Source: Perkinsus marinus ATCC 50983
Taxonomy: Eukaryota; Perkinsozoa; Perkinsida; Perkinsidae
Reading direction: 5' to 3'
DNA: 25,202 nt
Assembly (NCBI RefSeq): GCF_000006405.1
Contig: NW_003210458.1
Coordinates: 105,801 to 131,002, forward strand
Below the pieces are notes generated by a model. It did no database searches. It had not been told where the DNA came from and worked only from the letters and a program-made list of their open reading frames with translations. Below, one piece after another: positions 6,870 through 16,300 of the stretch (its first letter is position 1; every line of letters begins with the position of its first letter). Position numbers and translations under genes: made by a program.

Positions 6870-9678
6870 TCATCCCAACGGGCCAGGTTTGATACCACAA
6901 TTCGCCAAACGGAAAGCAATCACATAAGCTCGTTGTAGCTCCACCGTTTCTGATGCACTCAGAATTTCCATCGCAGCTCGTACGAGTAGTTCCGCTCGAT
7001 CGAATCGCCGATTCAATATCAGACTCACCACTGCTTCAGTAAGCACATAGGGTAATTCTGTCCGCTCGAGAGTTCTTAAAAATGCAATCACCGACATGGG
7101 ACTTTTTGAACGATTTTCCCCACAAATTTCAGATAGGATCTTCATCGTTAAATCGTCGGTATTAACATCCTGTTCGCCACGATATTCATCGACAGTTTCT
7201 ATGCACTTCAACGGTAAAGCGCAGCCTTCCGAGCCAAGCGTGATAAACACCGTCACGCGTGTCACAGTAGCATCGAACCACTTCTGGAGAATATCTTCAA
7301 CACTAGTGCATCTCTCGAGGTCTTCAACTTCGACAATTTCAACTTCCAAATCCTTCCGCGTGCGGGAGAATCTTTCAAGATGCCCTCGCAAATTAATCAC
7401 TTTTGCATTGACTCCGATCGATGACTTTTCTATGTCGGCCATAATTTTACGAGCTGATTTTCCACGGAATATAAACTGCTCATATGATGCCATACCACTC
7501 CACGGCTTCATCATCATCAACTCCTTCTTGTCAAGCTCGACTTCATCTCGCGGTTCTTTCTGTAGTTGCTGTTGCTGTTGTTGTATATGTTGCTGTTGTT
7601 GTTGTTGTTGTTGTTGTTGCTGTTGCTGTTGTTGTATATGTTGCTGTTGTTGTTGTTTAGCAAACATCTCTCCAATTCGTCCCCGTTCGCGCTCTCGTCG
7701 TTCTTCTTTTCTGATTTCCTCGGCGTACTTTTCCTCGAGGCCAACTGGAGGGTACAAATGTACATTTGGAAGTATGTTGAGTTTCACCGCATCAACGACC
7801 CATTGCGGAGTAACAACTACGTAACTGAGCTCCAAAACAACCTAGATATTAATGGAGTTTTACTCGTTTTACGTGAAGTGGCATAATACTCCATGTGAAA
7901 AACACCGAACAAATCACCCCATCTCACGTAAAACACTTTTTACGAGTTTTACGCGTTACTCGCTACTCACATGTGTTTTTCGCAAAAATGTGAAATGTGA
8001 AATTCGTTTTTCATATCGTAGGTAGAACTCTAATTTATGGAAAAATCTCACCTTCGTTCTTTTCCGTTGATATCAGTGAGTTTCCGCCAAATCTGGTTGC
8101 CCAAAGCAATAGCGCTCGCCACTACATGTGTGACACTACGCATGCCGTACTGATGATACTCTCCACCGTGACTAGTCACCAATCGTTGAATCTGATACGC
8201 CAATTTAGAGTGCGTGGCAGTATGCGATATGCAAATGTGTGTTATTTTTTCCGAGATTAAACTATATCGCATATACAATGTAACAATGGCTATGAACATA
8301 TATTGTGATGAAAGTACCCGTTTGGGACTGTGATGATAGCGACAACTTGTTCACTATAATTTGTCCTACAAAATAACACGCATTTGCATCGATCAAATTC
8401 ACACGGAAAAAATTTCCTCCAGGATTTGCATTGCCTCTTCCTCGCTGGAGCCTTCCATTCGGCCCGTGAGCCAAAACGTCAATCCTTTGAATAGATCACT
8501 ACGCCTTGTATCTCTAGATGAAGATGGACCATACCGCTCCTGGTATCTATCACCAAAACGGTGTCGGAAATTTATCCATAATTCTCAGAAAATTTTGGGG
8601 AATTCTTACACTGTACACGTCTAGCCGAATTCGTATAATTAGTGAGGAAACTCCTGAACTCAGCGGAGGAGAGCATATGTTCATATATGTACATATCGGA
8701 GTTTCACCCAGCGGAAAACATATTTCACATTTGACTTCGCGAAAAACGCATGTGAGCAATGAATAACGCGTAAAACACGAAATGTGTTTTACGTGATATG
8801 AGGTGATTTGTCCGGTGTGATTCGCGAAGTGTTTTCAATTCACTTCATATCGCCAATATCGCGTTTTTCACATGGAGTATTACACCACTTCGCGTAAAAC
8901 TCCATTCTATTATCCTATGTGTTATATATTCGCATATATATCACAGTTCGCGCAATCTAAAGAAACAATTCGAAAATTTTTTTCTCGTCCATGGCAACAT
9001 TCGCACAATCTGGAGAAATCTTCCCATACAAAATTTCAGGTTGTTATGAGCTTGTAGTTAAAAAGTAGTAGGGGCTGTCACATGAAAATTTCATGATATA
9101 CATGATTACATGGCATCAATTTCATGATGAAATTAGGTCTTGTGTTTTCGCGTATACTTTTATATATATGTATATTCAAAATGCCGAGTCAAAGAAAGGG
9201 CACTGCATCAAATCTAAGCGAGATGCATAGAAACCAAAGAAGCGCGCGCCATTGATGGAAAGTAAAGGTTGATATCCAGGTGATGACCATAGCGCAAGTG
9301 AGAATCTAAACTGCAAATTCCAAAAAAACAAGAACTGCAGGTGAAAGCGGAGAAAGGGAAACCCGAAACCCCACCCGAAACCCGACGGGAAACCAGAAAC
9401 CCGAACTGTTATCCAAGGCTAAGTCGAAATGCAAGTGAGAGCATGAGCTAAACTTCTTTAGAAAAGAGGCCTATTCTTTCGAAATGCGGATTTCCCCTCA
9501 AAGAAACCTCGATCACTGGCATTTCTTCTACTTACCGCAACAACAAACGATTCCGCTTTTCCGTGAGATATTCCCTCTCGCTTTGCCAACCTCCCGAGGA
9601 TGCCCTCGTCGATGGTCCCGCTGATGTGGACTTGGCAGTTGGACGGACAGATTCGCCACGCCTTTCACCGCCGGACAT
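6870..9678 (-). CDS. REV1-type BRCT-domain protein with polyglutamine tract
   Basis: Four phase-consistent exons (9678-9536, 8546-8405, 8191-8052, 7824-6870) encode about 459 residues. The ATG at 9678 begins MSGGERRGES and its exon ends at a GTAAGTAG donor. Residues about 65-168 form one BRCT domain: DLFKGLTF, then SHGGEYHQY, THVVA, and VVTPQWVVDAV with the conserved tryptophan. The HGG-x-(Y/F)-H-x-Y and TH-(I/V)-(I/V)-A pattern is that of the REV1 translesion-polymerase BRCT, which binds PCNA and DNA ends in known family members. A basic RKEERRERERGR stretch and a Gln tract (about 199-231) follow. The last 220 residues are not recognised and contain no UmuC/Y-family polymerase motifs. It could be a truncated REV1 paralogue or another single-BRCT nuclear protein. 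Its three introns hold A, B and C elements. Confidence 0.8.
7561..7662. repeat. Trinucleotide (Gln-codon) repeat in coding sequence
   Basis: TTG/CTG-type triplets on the plus strand are CAA/CAG glutamine codons on the minus strand, interrupted twice by His-Ile. The imperfect array lies in the last exon of the REV1-like gene, so it is translated, and it is likely length-polymorphic. Confidence 0.9.
7854..8031 (+). mobile_element. Long family C element in REV1-like intron
   Basis: Ends GGAGTTTTACTCG and GTAGAACTCT with exact AAT duplications at 7851-7853 and 8032-8034. Removing it and one duplication leaves a 46-nt intron, the normal local size. The interior differs from short C copies and resembles the copy at 8698. 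Confidence 0.85.
8192..8404 (-). mobile_element. Family B element that is essentially a whole intron
   Basis: The family B sequence fills the intron between two BRCT-coding exons. On the minus strand the donor GTGTGAATTTGATCG is the family B terminal repeat itself, immediately after exon base 8405. The acceptor GGCGTATCAG lies in the diverged far end. Both flanking exon phases are zero and the BRCT domain reads through. This is an introner-like configuration. Confidence 0.8.
8575..8692 (-). mobile_element. Partial family A element in REV1-like intron
   Basis: Inverted family A interior (TTAGTGAGGAAACTCCTGA and GCATATGTTCATATATG). Terminal repeats are not clear on the exon side. It lies in intron 8547-9535. 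Confidence 0.55.
8698..8903. mobile_element. Long family C element in REV1-like intron
   Basis: Ends GGAGTTTCACCC and GTAAAACTCC, flanked by ATC/ATT (one mismatch). The interior is about 200 bp and shares inverted blocks with the copy at 7854. It lies in intron 8547-9535. Confidence 0.8.
9061..9535. other. Rest of the REV1-like first intron, with GAAACCCGA-type repeat
   Basis: No element end or ORF of note. It contains a CATGAAAATTTCATG palindrome near 9081 and, at 9356-9406, several imperfect copies of a GAAACCCGA motif. Function unknown. Confidence 0.4.
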
Positions 9679-9787
9679 GGCCGAGATGCTGCGATACCCA
9701 CAGAGATTCAAAGGAATCTATATTATAGCACACTTCGTGACTTGAGTTTTCTTTTTCACCTCGAATGTCTATAACGTAGTATAAAGT

Positions 9788-10141
9788 TTACTCCCACATC
9801 ATCTCGAACGAGCATAACCGATGGACGTTTTCTAATCGCTCATCGATTATACCCGTGAAAAACACACACTGAATATGGTCATGGGTCCCAACGTATGTGG
9901 CAACATAGGCGCCTCCTGCCAGAGCCGAGACGCGGACCTTAGGCCCGCTTTTTTGTACTAGAGGCAAGGACGTGTCCCATACAGCTCGGCCCTCACGGAC
10001 CGCTTCACAGCGCCTCTTTTGAAACACTAAAAAGCTTACAACATAAATGGCCTCGGTTCGATCTTCAGGTCTGGCTTTTTTTGCATCTTTTGTTGGCGCG
10101 CGCCCGACTCCGTCTGCGCAGCTTGAATTATTGAAACGCAA
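9788..10141 (-). CDS. Hypothetical 117-codon ORF
   Basis: An uninterrupted minus-strand ORF starting MRFNNSSCADGVGRAPTK. The N-terminal third is basic and the rest has a normal mix of hydrophobic and polar residues (for example SALAGGAYVATYVGTHDH). No domain is recognised. It lies about 110 bp upstream of the REV1-like start on the same strand. Length alone does not prove coding in this window, where 100-codon shadow ORFs occur. Possible internal GTAAGC donor, so it could also be one exon of a larger gene. Confidence 0.25.
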   Translation of the reverse strand: MRFNNSSCADGVGRAPTKDAKKARPEDRTEAIYVVSFLVFQKRRCEAVREGRAVWDTSLPLVQKSGPKVRVSALAGGAYVATYVGTHDHIQCVFFTGIIDERLENVHRLCSFEMMWE

Positions 10142-10465
10142 AAAGGTGATAACGTAAACTACTTCATGATGCGAACACTCATTGGTATGTCAGCAGCAAA
10201 TCATGGATGGAATCCATGTGTGAGAATCCATATCACTATTACAAACATAGTCTGTATCATCTTTGTTACAATCGACCTCGTCATTATCCCATTATACCAC
10301 CGTTGAAGTCATCATCTGTACCACACAGGTTATCTGTATTATCTAGTATATGTATTATCTATCTATCATCTAGTATTATCTGTATCTACATATCCGTACA
10401 TATCCTCTGCGACTGTCCCATCATCCATAACCGTTTCACCATCCGTGTAGCCATCATCCGTATCA

Positions 10466-10650
10466 AAGTTGGAATATATATTCGCTCTCCTCAGTTGTGC
10501 TTAGGAGCTTTCTCACTCATTATAGCAGTTTATATACAAATTTGGTCACCAGTGTACAGAACCCGATAAGAAATTCCGAAGCTTTTCCCAGAATTCTTAT
10601 ATCGTCACCGACGCAGATTGGTTGACCACGTGCATATATTCCTACACTTA
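10466..10650 (+). mobile_element. Family A (hAT-like) element, intergenic
   Basis: AAGTTGGAATATATATTCGC at the left and CATATATTCCTACACTT at the right, with the family interior between (CTCCTCAGTTGTGCTTAGGA). The outermost bases are diverged from CAGTG. Confidence 0.75.
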
Positions 10651-10881
10651 CATAAGTGTCATCCATATTCTTATCCATATAGTCATCAATAATGATTCAT
10701 CATCCGCATGAATATTCCCCATACGGTATGGGCCATACCAGTATCCATATAGTCATCATCCGCATAAATATCTCCCATATCCGTATCCGTATCATCATCT
10801 TTATTAATAAGTCGGTAATCTGATCTCCCAATCAGCACCATGATGATCCTCTCAAACCTGTAGTTGTTGCTTTCCAATCGT

Positions 10882-11800
10882 ATGTTATCTCCTATTCCTC
10901 ATCTGGATTCCGATCAATGGCGTATCTACAACAAAATGCCAGCAGCTATTAAGAATAGCCATCGCGAACGGTCTTTCATTGTAACGGGCTATGCGGGGAC
11001 CGGAAAATCACATGTCGTCCACAAGCTGACTAATTCTCTGCAAGGGGAATTTAGTGTTATGGTCCACACGTGGGCAGGTGTTGCTGCCCGAGTTCTGAAT
11101 GGTAACACTATGATGAGTTACTGTGGACTTCGCTACGATGACAGTGGCATTCCTGGCGATAACTGATATATGAGATGCGCAGCAGAGCTTACATGGTGCA
11201 TGACTACAGGACTCCGCCGAGCCAGATTATCTGAAGATAATGTAGTGCTAGTGATTGATGGACTGGCAGCCCTACATGGTACAGTGATTGACTCGGTCTC
11301 CGAATCCCTGGAGGAGCTGCGAAGTCATAAAGAGCATGGCTGCAGTCCGTTCGGTGGCCTCTACCTACGATCATTGTGGGAGATGGCTGCCAGATAGGGA
11401 GGGTGGAGTTCTCAGAAAAATCCACACTGTGGATTTTTATTTTTCTGGTAACTGCGTGGGAGGATAGGCTGTGGAGTAATGACACTGGAGTAATGGCAAA
11501 GCTGGCGAAGCTGTTGTATTCTTCGACGTTGTACCACGATTCTCCAGCCCACAAAGGCAGAGTCCATCACAGGTCGGCGAGAAGTCGGTCGAGCCCGTGG
11601 AACTTTACCGTGGATCTACACTGGGAAATACTGTGGGACGGTCTACAACATATGTACCTCCGGGGTCTCCGCATGAGAGCTACGTTGACGACGTCTCAGC
11701 GAATAAGTCGCTGGAAGCCTTCCACTGCAGAGTGCGCTCGAAAGGGCGTGGTTATCTGAAAAAATATGGTGTGATGGTCAAGAGATTCGTGCGTCAATAT
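10882..11800 (+). pseudogene. PIF1-like superfamily 1 helicase, broken
   Basis: The plus-strand frame starting MLSPIPHLDSDQWRIYNKM carries a Walker A loop FIVTGYAGTGKSHVV. Next comes the PIF1 motif Ia-like HTWAGVAARVLNG, then a Walker-B-like VVLVIDGLAAL and the PFGG segment that precedes the VGD motif in PIF1 proteins. A GT-AG interval of 39 nt (11144-11182), the local intron size, can be removed in phase. The region downstream of VGD does not stay in one frame, and the later helicase motifs are not clear to 12380, so the copy looks broken, with about one or two interruptions. It could be a decayed host PIF1 paralogue or the helicase of a Helitron-like element; no Rep/HUH motif is seen nearby. 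Confidence 0.7.
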
Positions 11801-12037
11801 CACTGCATGGAAGGATGGAAACGGTGCAGCCATTCAGGAATCATCAATCGTCGTCCTGATGGCCGGTACGAGGTTGAAGTCCAAACCGGGATCCATGCTC
11901 CTCATGAACGAGATGCTGATCCCACAACGGGCCGAGCGCCGCAGACTTATCTCTGTAGAACTCCTCCACGAAATCGATAAGCTCGTTGACAGTAATGCAA
12001 AACCTAAGAGAATACTGCGAGCACTCCGAAGACGGGG

Positions 12038-12379
12038 TTGCTGAAGGGTATCAAGAACACGCTCAGGTGTATCAACAACAGGCTCTATCAAACTCTGAAC
12101 CGTTCGAATGCTTCGAACTCGAGGCCTCGCATCACTGCCTACTGCAACGAAAAGTCCACCGTCCCCGACTGTATGTGTTCGCCATCTAAACAATGGCCCG
12201 TTGGTGATGACCTCACTGCGAGTGTTGATGGTGACAATCGCGCTGCAGATGCTGATGATGACGACTTGGCTGCAAATGTTGGTGGTGATGACTTGGCTGC
12301 AAATGTTTGTGGTAATGACTTGGCTGCAAATGTTGGTGATGACGACCACGACCGATCAAGAACATGCCGGATGTTCTAG
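12038..12379 (+). CDS. Hypothetical ORF ending in Asp/Ala-rich repeats
   Basis: A 113-codon plus-strand ORF downstream of the PIF1-like region. Its C-terminal third is a run of DDLAANVGG units encoded by a 27-bp tandem repeat. No domain is recognised. The opposite strand is also open across the repeat, so the open frame may be a by-product of the repeat. It might be a remnant of the same unit as the helicase. Confidence 0.25.
   Translation: MLKGIKNTLRCINNRLYQTLNRSNASNSRPRITAYCNEKSTVPDCMCSPSKQWPVGDDLTASVDGDNRAADADDDDLAANVGGDDLAANVCGNDLAANVGDDDHDRSRTCRMF
12255..12345. repeat. 27-bp tandem repeat, about three copies
   Basis: Units of the form GATGACTTGGCTGCAAATG plus TTGGTGGT occur three times in tandem with one to three mismatches. 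The period is a multiple of three, so both strands stay open. On the plus strand it encodes DDLAANVGG. Confidence 0.85.
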
Positions 12380-12677
12380 GAATCTGAGAACTATTTCAAA
12401 TATTAAAGCAAATGTCGCTCTTCCGGAGAGCGGGAGTCCCGCTGCGGGACTGCTGCGATACGATCTAATCCGTCGATATCAGTGAATTCTCCCAGATGTC
12501 CGGCTACAATCGTCATCTGGTATACTATGATTCACGCGGAAATGCCTCTCAGGCTGAGGATGACGGATGATGATGGTCTGTTTGAACATTCCGGAGCCAT
12601 TTGGGGAAGCTGGTGGCCTTATTCGACTCTATGTTCTGCTCTCAAGCATGTTGAAGCATGCAAAAGCTCCTAATTCG

Positions 12678-12698
12678 GATATCAGGACTCCTGATATC
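12678..12698. repeat. Perfect 21-bp palindrome
   Basis: GATATCAGGA, one central base, then TCCTGATATC. A second small palindrome, TCCTGATTCAGGA, follows at about 12726. Confidence 0.9.
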
Positions 12699-12865
12699 TG
12701 AACTCTCAGATATACTGTGATATATTCCTGATTCAGGAGAGTGGCATATGGACGAGGACATGTGGGGCCTTGAGGGCTGTTATGAGGTCTGATCTTCGGG
12801 CTACTCCATCCAATGGTAGAAACAGGCTCGTACTGATACTGAGATTACTCTACTAGAGTTAGTCG

Positions 12866-12949
12866 ACCAGGACCTGGTCCACACTGAGTGTGACACTACC
12901 TGGTCACCAGTTAGTGTCACACTTAGTGTGGACCACACTACTAGTGTGG
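12866..12949. repeat. Cluster of nested hairpin-forming palindromes
   Basis: Three overlapping inverted repeats. ACCAGG-A-CCTGGT is at 12866-12878. A 23-bp arm at 12876-12898 (GGTCCACACTGAGTGTGACA and on) pairs with 12912-12934 at 22 of 23 positions across a 13-nt loop that is itself palindromic. CCACACTA-C-TAGTGTGG is at 12933-12949. Strong cruciform or RNA hairpin potential. It could be an element end, a terminator or an operator-like site; the sequence alone does not decide. Confidence 0.9.
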
Positions 12950-13387
12950 AGAGGCCCAAAGACTCGCAGGTCTCGCTTCTAAAATCTCGGTCAGTTCACG
13001 GGACAGGTGCCCGATAAAGTGGTGCCGTACAAGCGACCCCATCTGACACGGGTCTGTTCAGTCACCTAGTCCACTATAGTAAAATCTGCTATTTGACAAG
13101 GACTTTCTCCTAGAATGCTTGGGCTCGTGAAATACCGTGACAGACTCGAATCATTGCTGCTAGAGCTGGCCTCAGCCCCTGGCGTCACGTACCCTTAGCT
13201 CAGTTGATGTACTCGGAGTCGCAAGATGCACCTTCTTCTGCGTAACGATAGCACGTGCGAGCTCAGAAAATCTTCCCTGTGCGCAGACGCATTTACAAGG
13301 ATAAGTTTTCTAGTTCTCACCTGAGTTTGATTTGGTGATTCCAATTTCCCGATCGTGCTACAGTAGTTGTCACTAATTACTTACACA

Positions 13388-16300
13388 ATGACTACCTCTG
13401 ACCGCTATGCTGCTATCAACAGGCTAGAGATGCCCTCTCCCATTGTCCCCCGCTCCGGTGGTAAACACCCCGTCGTGTCCCCGACTATGAACAAGGGCAA
13501 TACTCTCGCTACTCCACTTAAGCATCAGCATTACTCGAGAGCCACCCCATGGACGGAGTCAACCATGATAGACGATCGTTCTTGGGTCGAGTCGGTCGAC
13601 ACTCCCGTTCCCACTGAAAGGGTTTCTCTTCTTACTATCACTCCGGCCGAGAGGTTCTATCCGGTCGTCCACGATGCAGCTACTGTTGCTTCTGTCCAAG
13701 ACGACTACCACTCCCTCGTGAACAGTCTTCGTCAACAGTGCATTGGAGAGCAAGAGCAAATACCCTGTCCCTTGGACGGTGCCACTAGAAGGCTCATGTA
13801 GGGTTTAACGGTGAGTTCAGAAGACCTCTCCTGAGCTACTCCTAGGATTGGTTTTAACATGTTCAAGTCGATCCTGGGGATGCTCTTGAAATTCAGAAGA
13901 GGGTCATCGAACATCAACACAGTTTCGATACTCGCAGTGTTGGAATATATGTTTGCTTTCCTCAGCTCTGGAGTTTCCCCACTTATTACAGGAGTTTATA
14001 TACAAACTACAAAAACCCATAAAAATATTCCCAGAAAAATTTCCATATTCTAACCCACACGTAGGTTACCATGTGCATATTTTCCCACACTGCTTATGCG
14101 TGCGTCTATCATCTCATTAGATACTGCGACTATACGGCATCAGGAAGAGCCCTTAAAAGCGTTGAAGACTTTATTGCGAATCAAGTCTGCCCGATGTGAA
14201 CTCTCCCTAGTCGCATTGGACTTATCATCCCATCTTAGGTACGCCAACACTCATTCCGTGGCCTCGGCTACTGCTCGGCAGACCGCCCACTTCCGAGAGG
14301 AAGCACGAGATCGTGTCAAGACATACTTCAACTGTTCTGATGAAGACTCAGGTGCTCCCCTACTGCAGCCTCTGTCCAACTCACGACTCAGCCATATTCT
14401 GCGGTGCTGGTGCCACCGGTGCTATTCGCAAGTTTGAAGATATGCTCATCAAGAGTAGAGTTTTTGCCCCGCCGACCCGCGAGAAGAAACTCCGTAGAGC
14501 GGTGAGTTGCTAATGTGGGAAAATTTCCACATGGTCAACTACATGTGTGGCCGACAGTATGAAAATTTTGAGAAAACTTCGGGAAATTCTCATTGGTTTC
14601 TACTGTAGAAAAATGATCTACAAATTATCTAAAAATTATCGATCTGTGTAGAAATTCTACACACTTCTACCCGAATTCGTATATAAACATTAAACTTGTG
14701 AGGAAACTTCAGAGCTCAGCTAAGGAGAGCGTACAGATCGAACATCGCCTTATGGTCTCCCTTTGTTCTTCCCATAGGTCGTTATGGTTGATCCCGTAGC
14801 CCACCACAGTTCCCTACTTCCTTTTCGTGAGTTGGCCCGCTTATATCCCCTCGGGAAAGGGGTCAAGTCCCGATCTGGTGAGTACGGGGCAGTGCTGGAA
14901 TATATGTTCGCTCTTCTCAGTTGATCTCGGAAATTTCCACACTAATTTTAGGTGCTTGGAAATTCCCTCTGAATTTTCATAGTGTGACCAACACATGTAG
15001 TTGACAATGTGCGTATCGCCTCACACTGGCATTGGGTATAACCGTCGTCGTAGTGAATTAAGCCGAATTCAAGTATACTTGTAGTGAATAGAAGTAGTAG
15101 GTTTATGAATACAACTTACTTAGCTAGAACCTTTTATGTACGTGCTCTAGCGTCACGCTGAAATGACACAGCCAAAACAAAATTCGGAGACATATTTATA
15201 AAACAGGGACAATCTCTACAATATGCTCTCTTCAGTTACTGGGTCTCACGTAGATGTCTCGAAGTCCCAGGCATCTCCCGAGTTCATCGAAATAGAACTC
15301 ATGGTACCCACTGGGTCCTATGATAGGACTCCTATCCCCCTCCCTCGTGACCGTTTAAAACAGGTCCTCCCCCTCGACGGTGTGAAAGGCATCGCGTCCA
15401 TTGAGGCGCTCCGTGACACCCTGGAACAAGTAAGTCTTGTCGAGAGTCCCCAAGGTGTGTCACCGCTATATCTCAGGTAAGCATATTCAATCGTCATCAT
15501 GGTGACGACTACGCGACCCCTGTGGTCGTTCTTTCGGCGTGCAGTAACGTAACGGGAGCATGTCAGGACGTGAGAGACCGAATTCATCTACGATGTGTTG
15601 GAATATATGTTTGCTTTCCTCACCTGAGCTCAAGAGGTTTCTCACAATATTCTGAGAGCTCAAGGTATAAGTGTGCAGAAAATTATCGATAATTTTCGGC
15701 AAGGCCCAGAGATGAGCAACGCTTCGCTCAGATGCCCACGGTGTCAACACTGGTACATACCTTCCGTGGTATCATCGCTTGGGACTGCGCTGCAATTGCT
15801 GCTCATAGAGAGGTGCGTTGTATGTGAGGTAGATTGCAAGTCTAGAGGCGATATTCAGTACGTGTAAATTTGATATGCAAATATGTGGTATTTTGTAGGA
15901 CAAATTATAGTTAACAAGTTGTCGCTATCATCACAGTCCCAAACGGGTACTTTCATCACAACATATGTTCATAGCCATTGTTACATTGTATATGCGATAT
16001 AGTTTAATCTCGGAAAAAATAACACACATCTGCATATCAAATTGACACACACTGTACAGTCCATAGCTATGCCTTCCTACCACGAAAATGTGATCGTCTT
16101 TCCTCCTCGAATTTCCCCCTCCCTGTGAGTTTTTCTTCTCCTCGTTGATTTTTGAAAAAATCAATCGCCATCACTATAGAGCCAGACTCAACAAATTTCC
16201 TAGTCATATTTACGACCGGCTTCAAATATGTGGACTTGTCGACTGCGTTTGTCGTTGCTGGGCGATTTTAGGTCAACATGAATCCACCGACACACCCTGA

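Larger units (their letters stand above)
9679..10881. other. Weakly coding region upstream of REV1-like gene
   Basis: Holds one small minus-strand ORF (9788-10141), a family A copy (10466-10650) and CAT/CCGTAT-rich low-complexity sequence. A sequence of the type ATCCATATAGTCATCA is duplicated at about 10673 and 10740. No other supported feature. Confidence 0.4.
12380..13387. other. Non-coding stretch with palindromes, 5' flank of aminotransferase gene
   Basis: About 1 kb without a supported gene; a 63-codon ORF at 12482 has no recognisable features. It holds the palindrome cluster listed separately. From about 13300 it runs into the ATG at 13388, so the last few hundred bases probably include the promoter, though I recognise no defined element. 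Confidence 0.45.

Noticed and set aside
7096-7824. Plus-strand ORF of 242 codons rich in cysteine
   Set aside because: It is the antisense of the Gln-tract exon. The minus strand carries the BRCT domain in phase across exons.
11834-12349. 171-codon minus-strand ORF
   Set aside because: It depends on the 27-bp repeat being open on both strands. No motif is seen, and the plus strand fits the helicase orientation better.
15593-15611. Using the family A end (GTGTTGGAAT) as the donor after exon 7 of the aminotransferase
   Set aside because: The upstream GTGAGAG donor at 15570 restores phase and the family's spacing; the element's GT does not.
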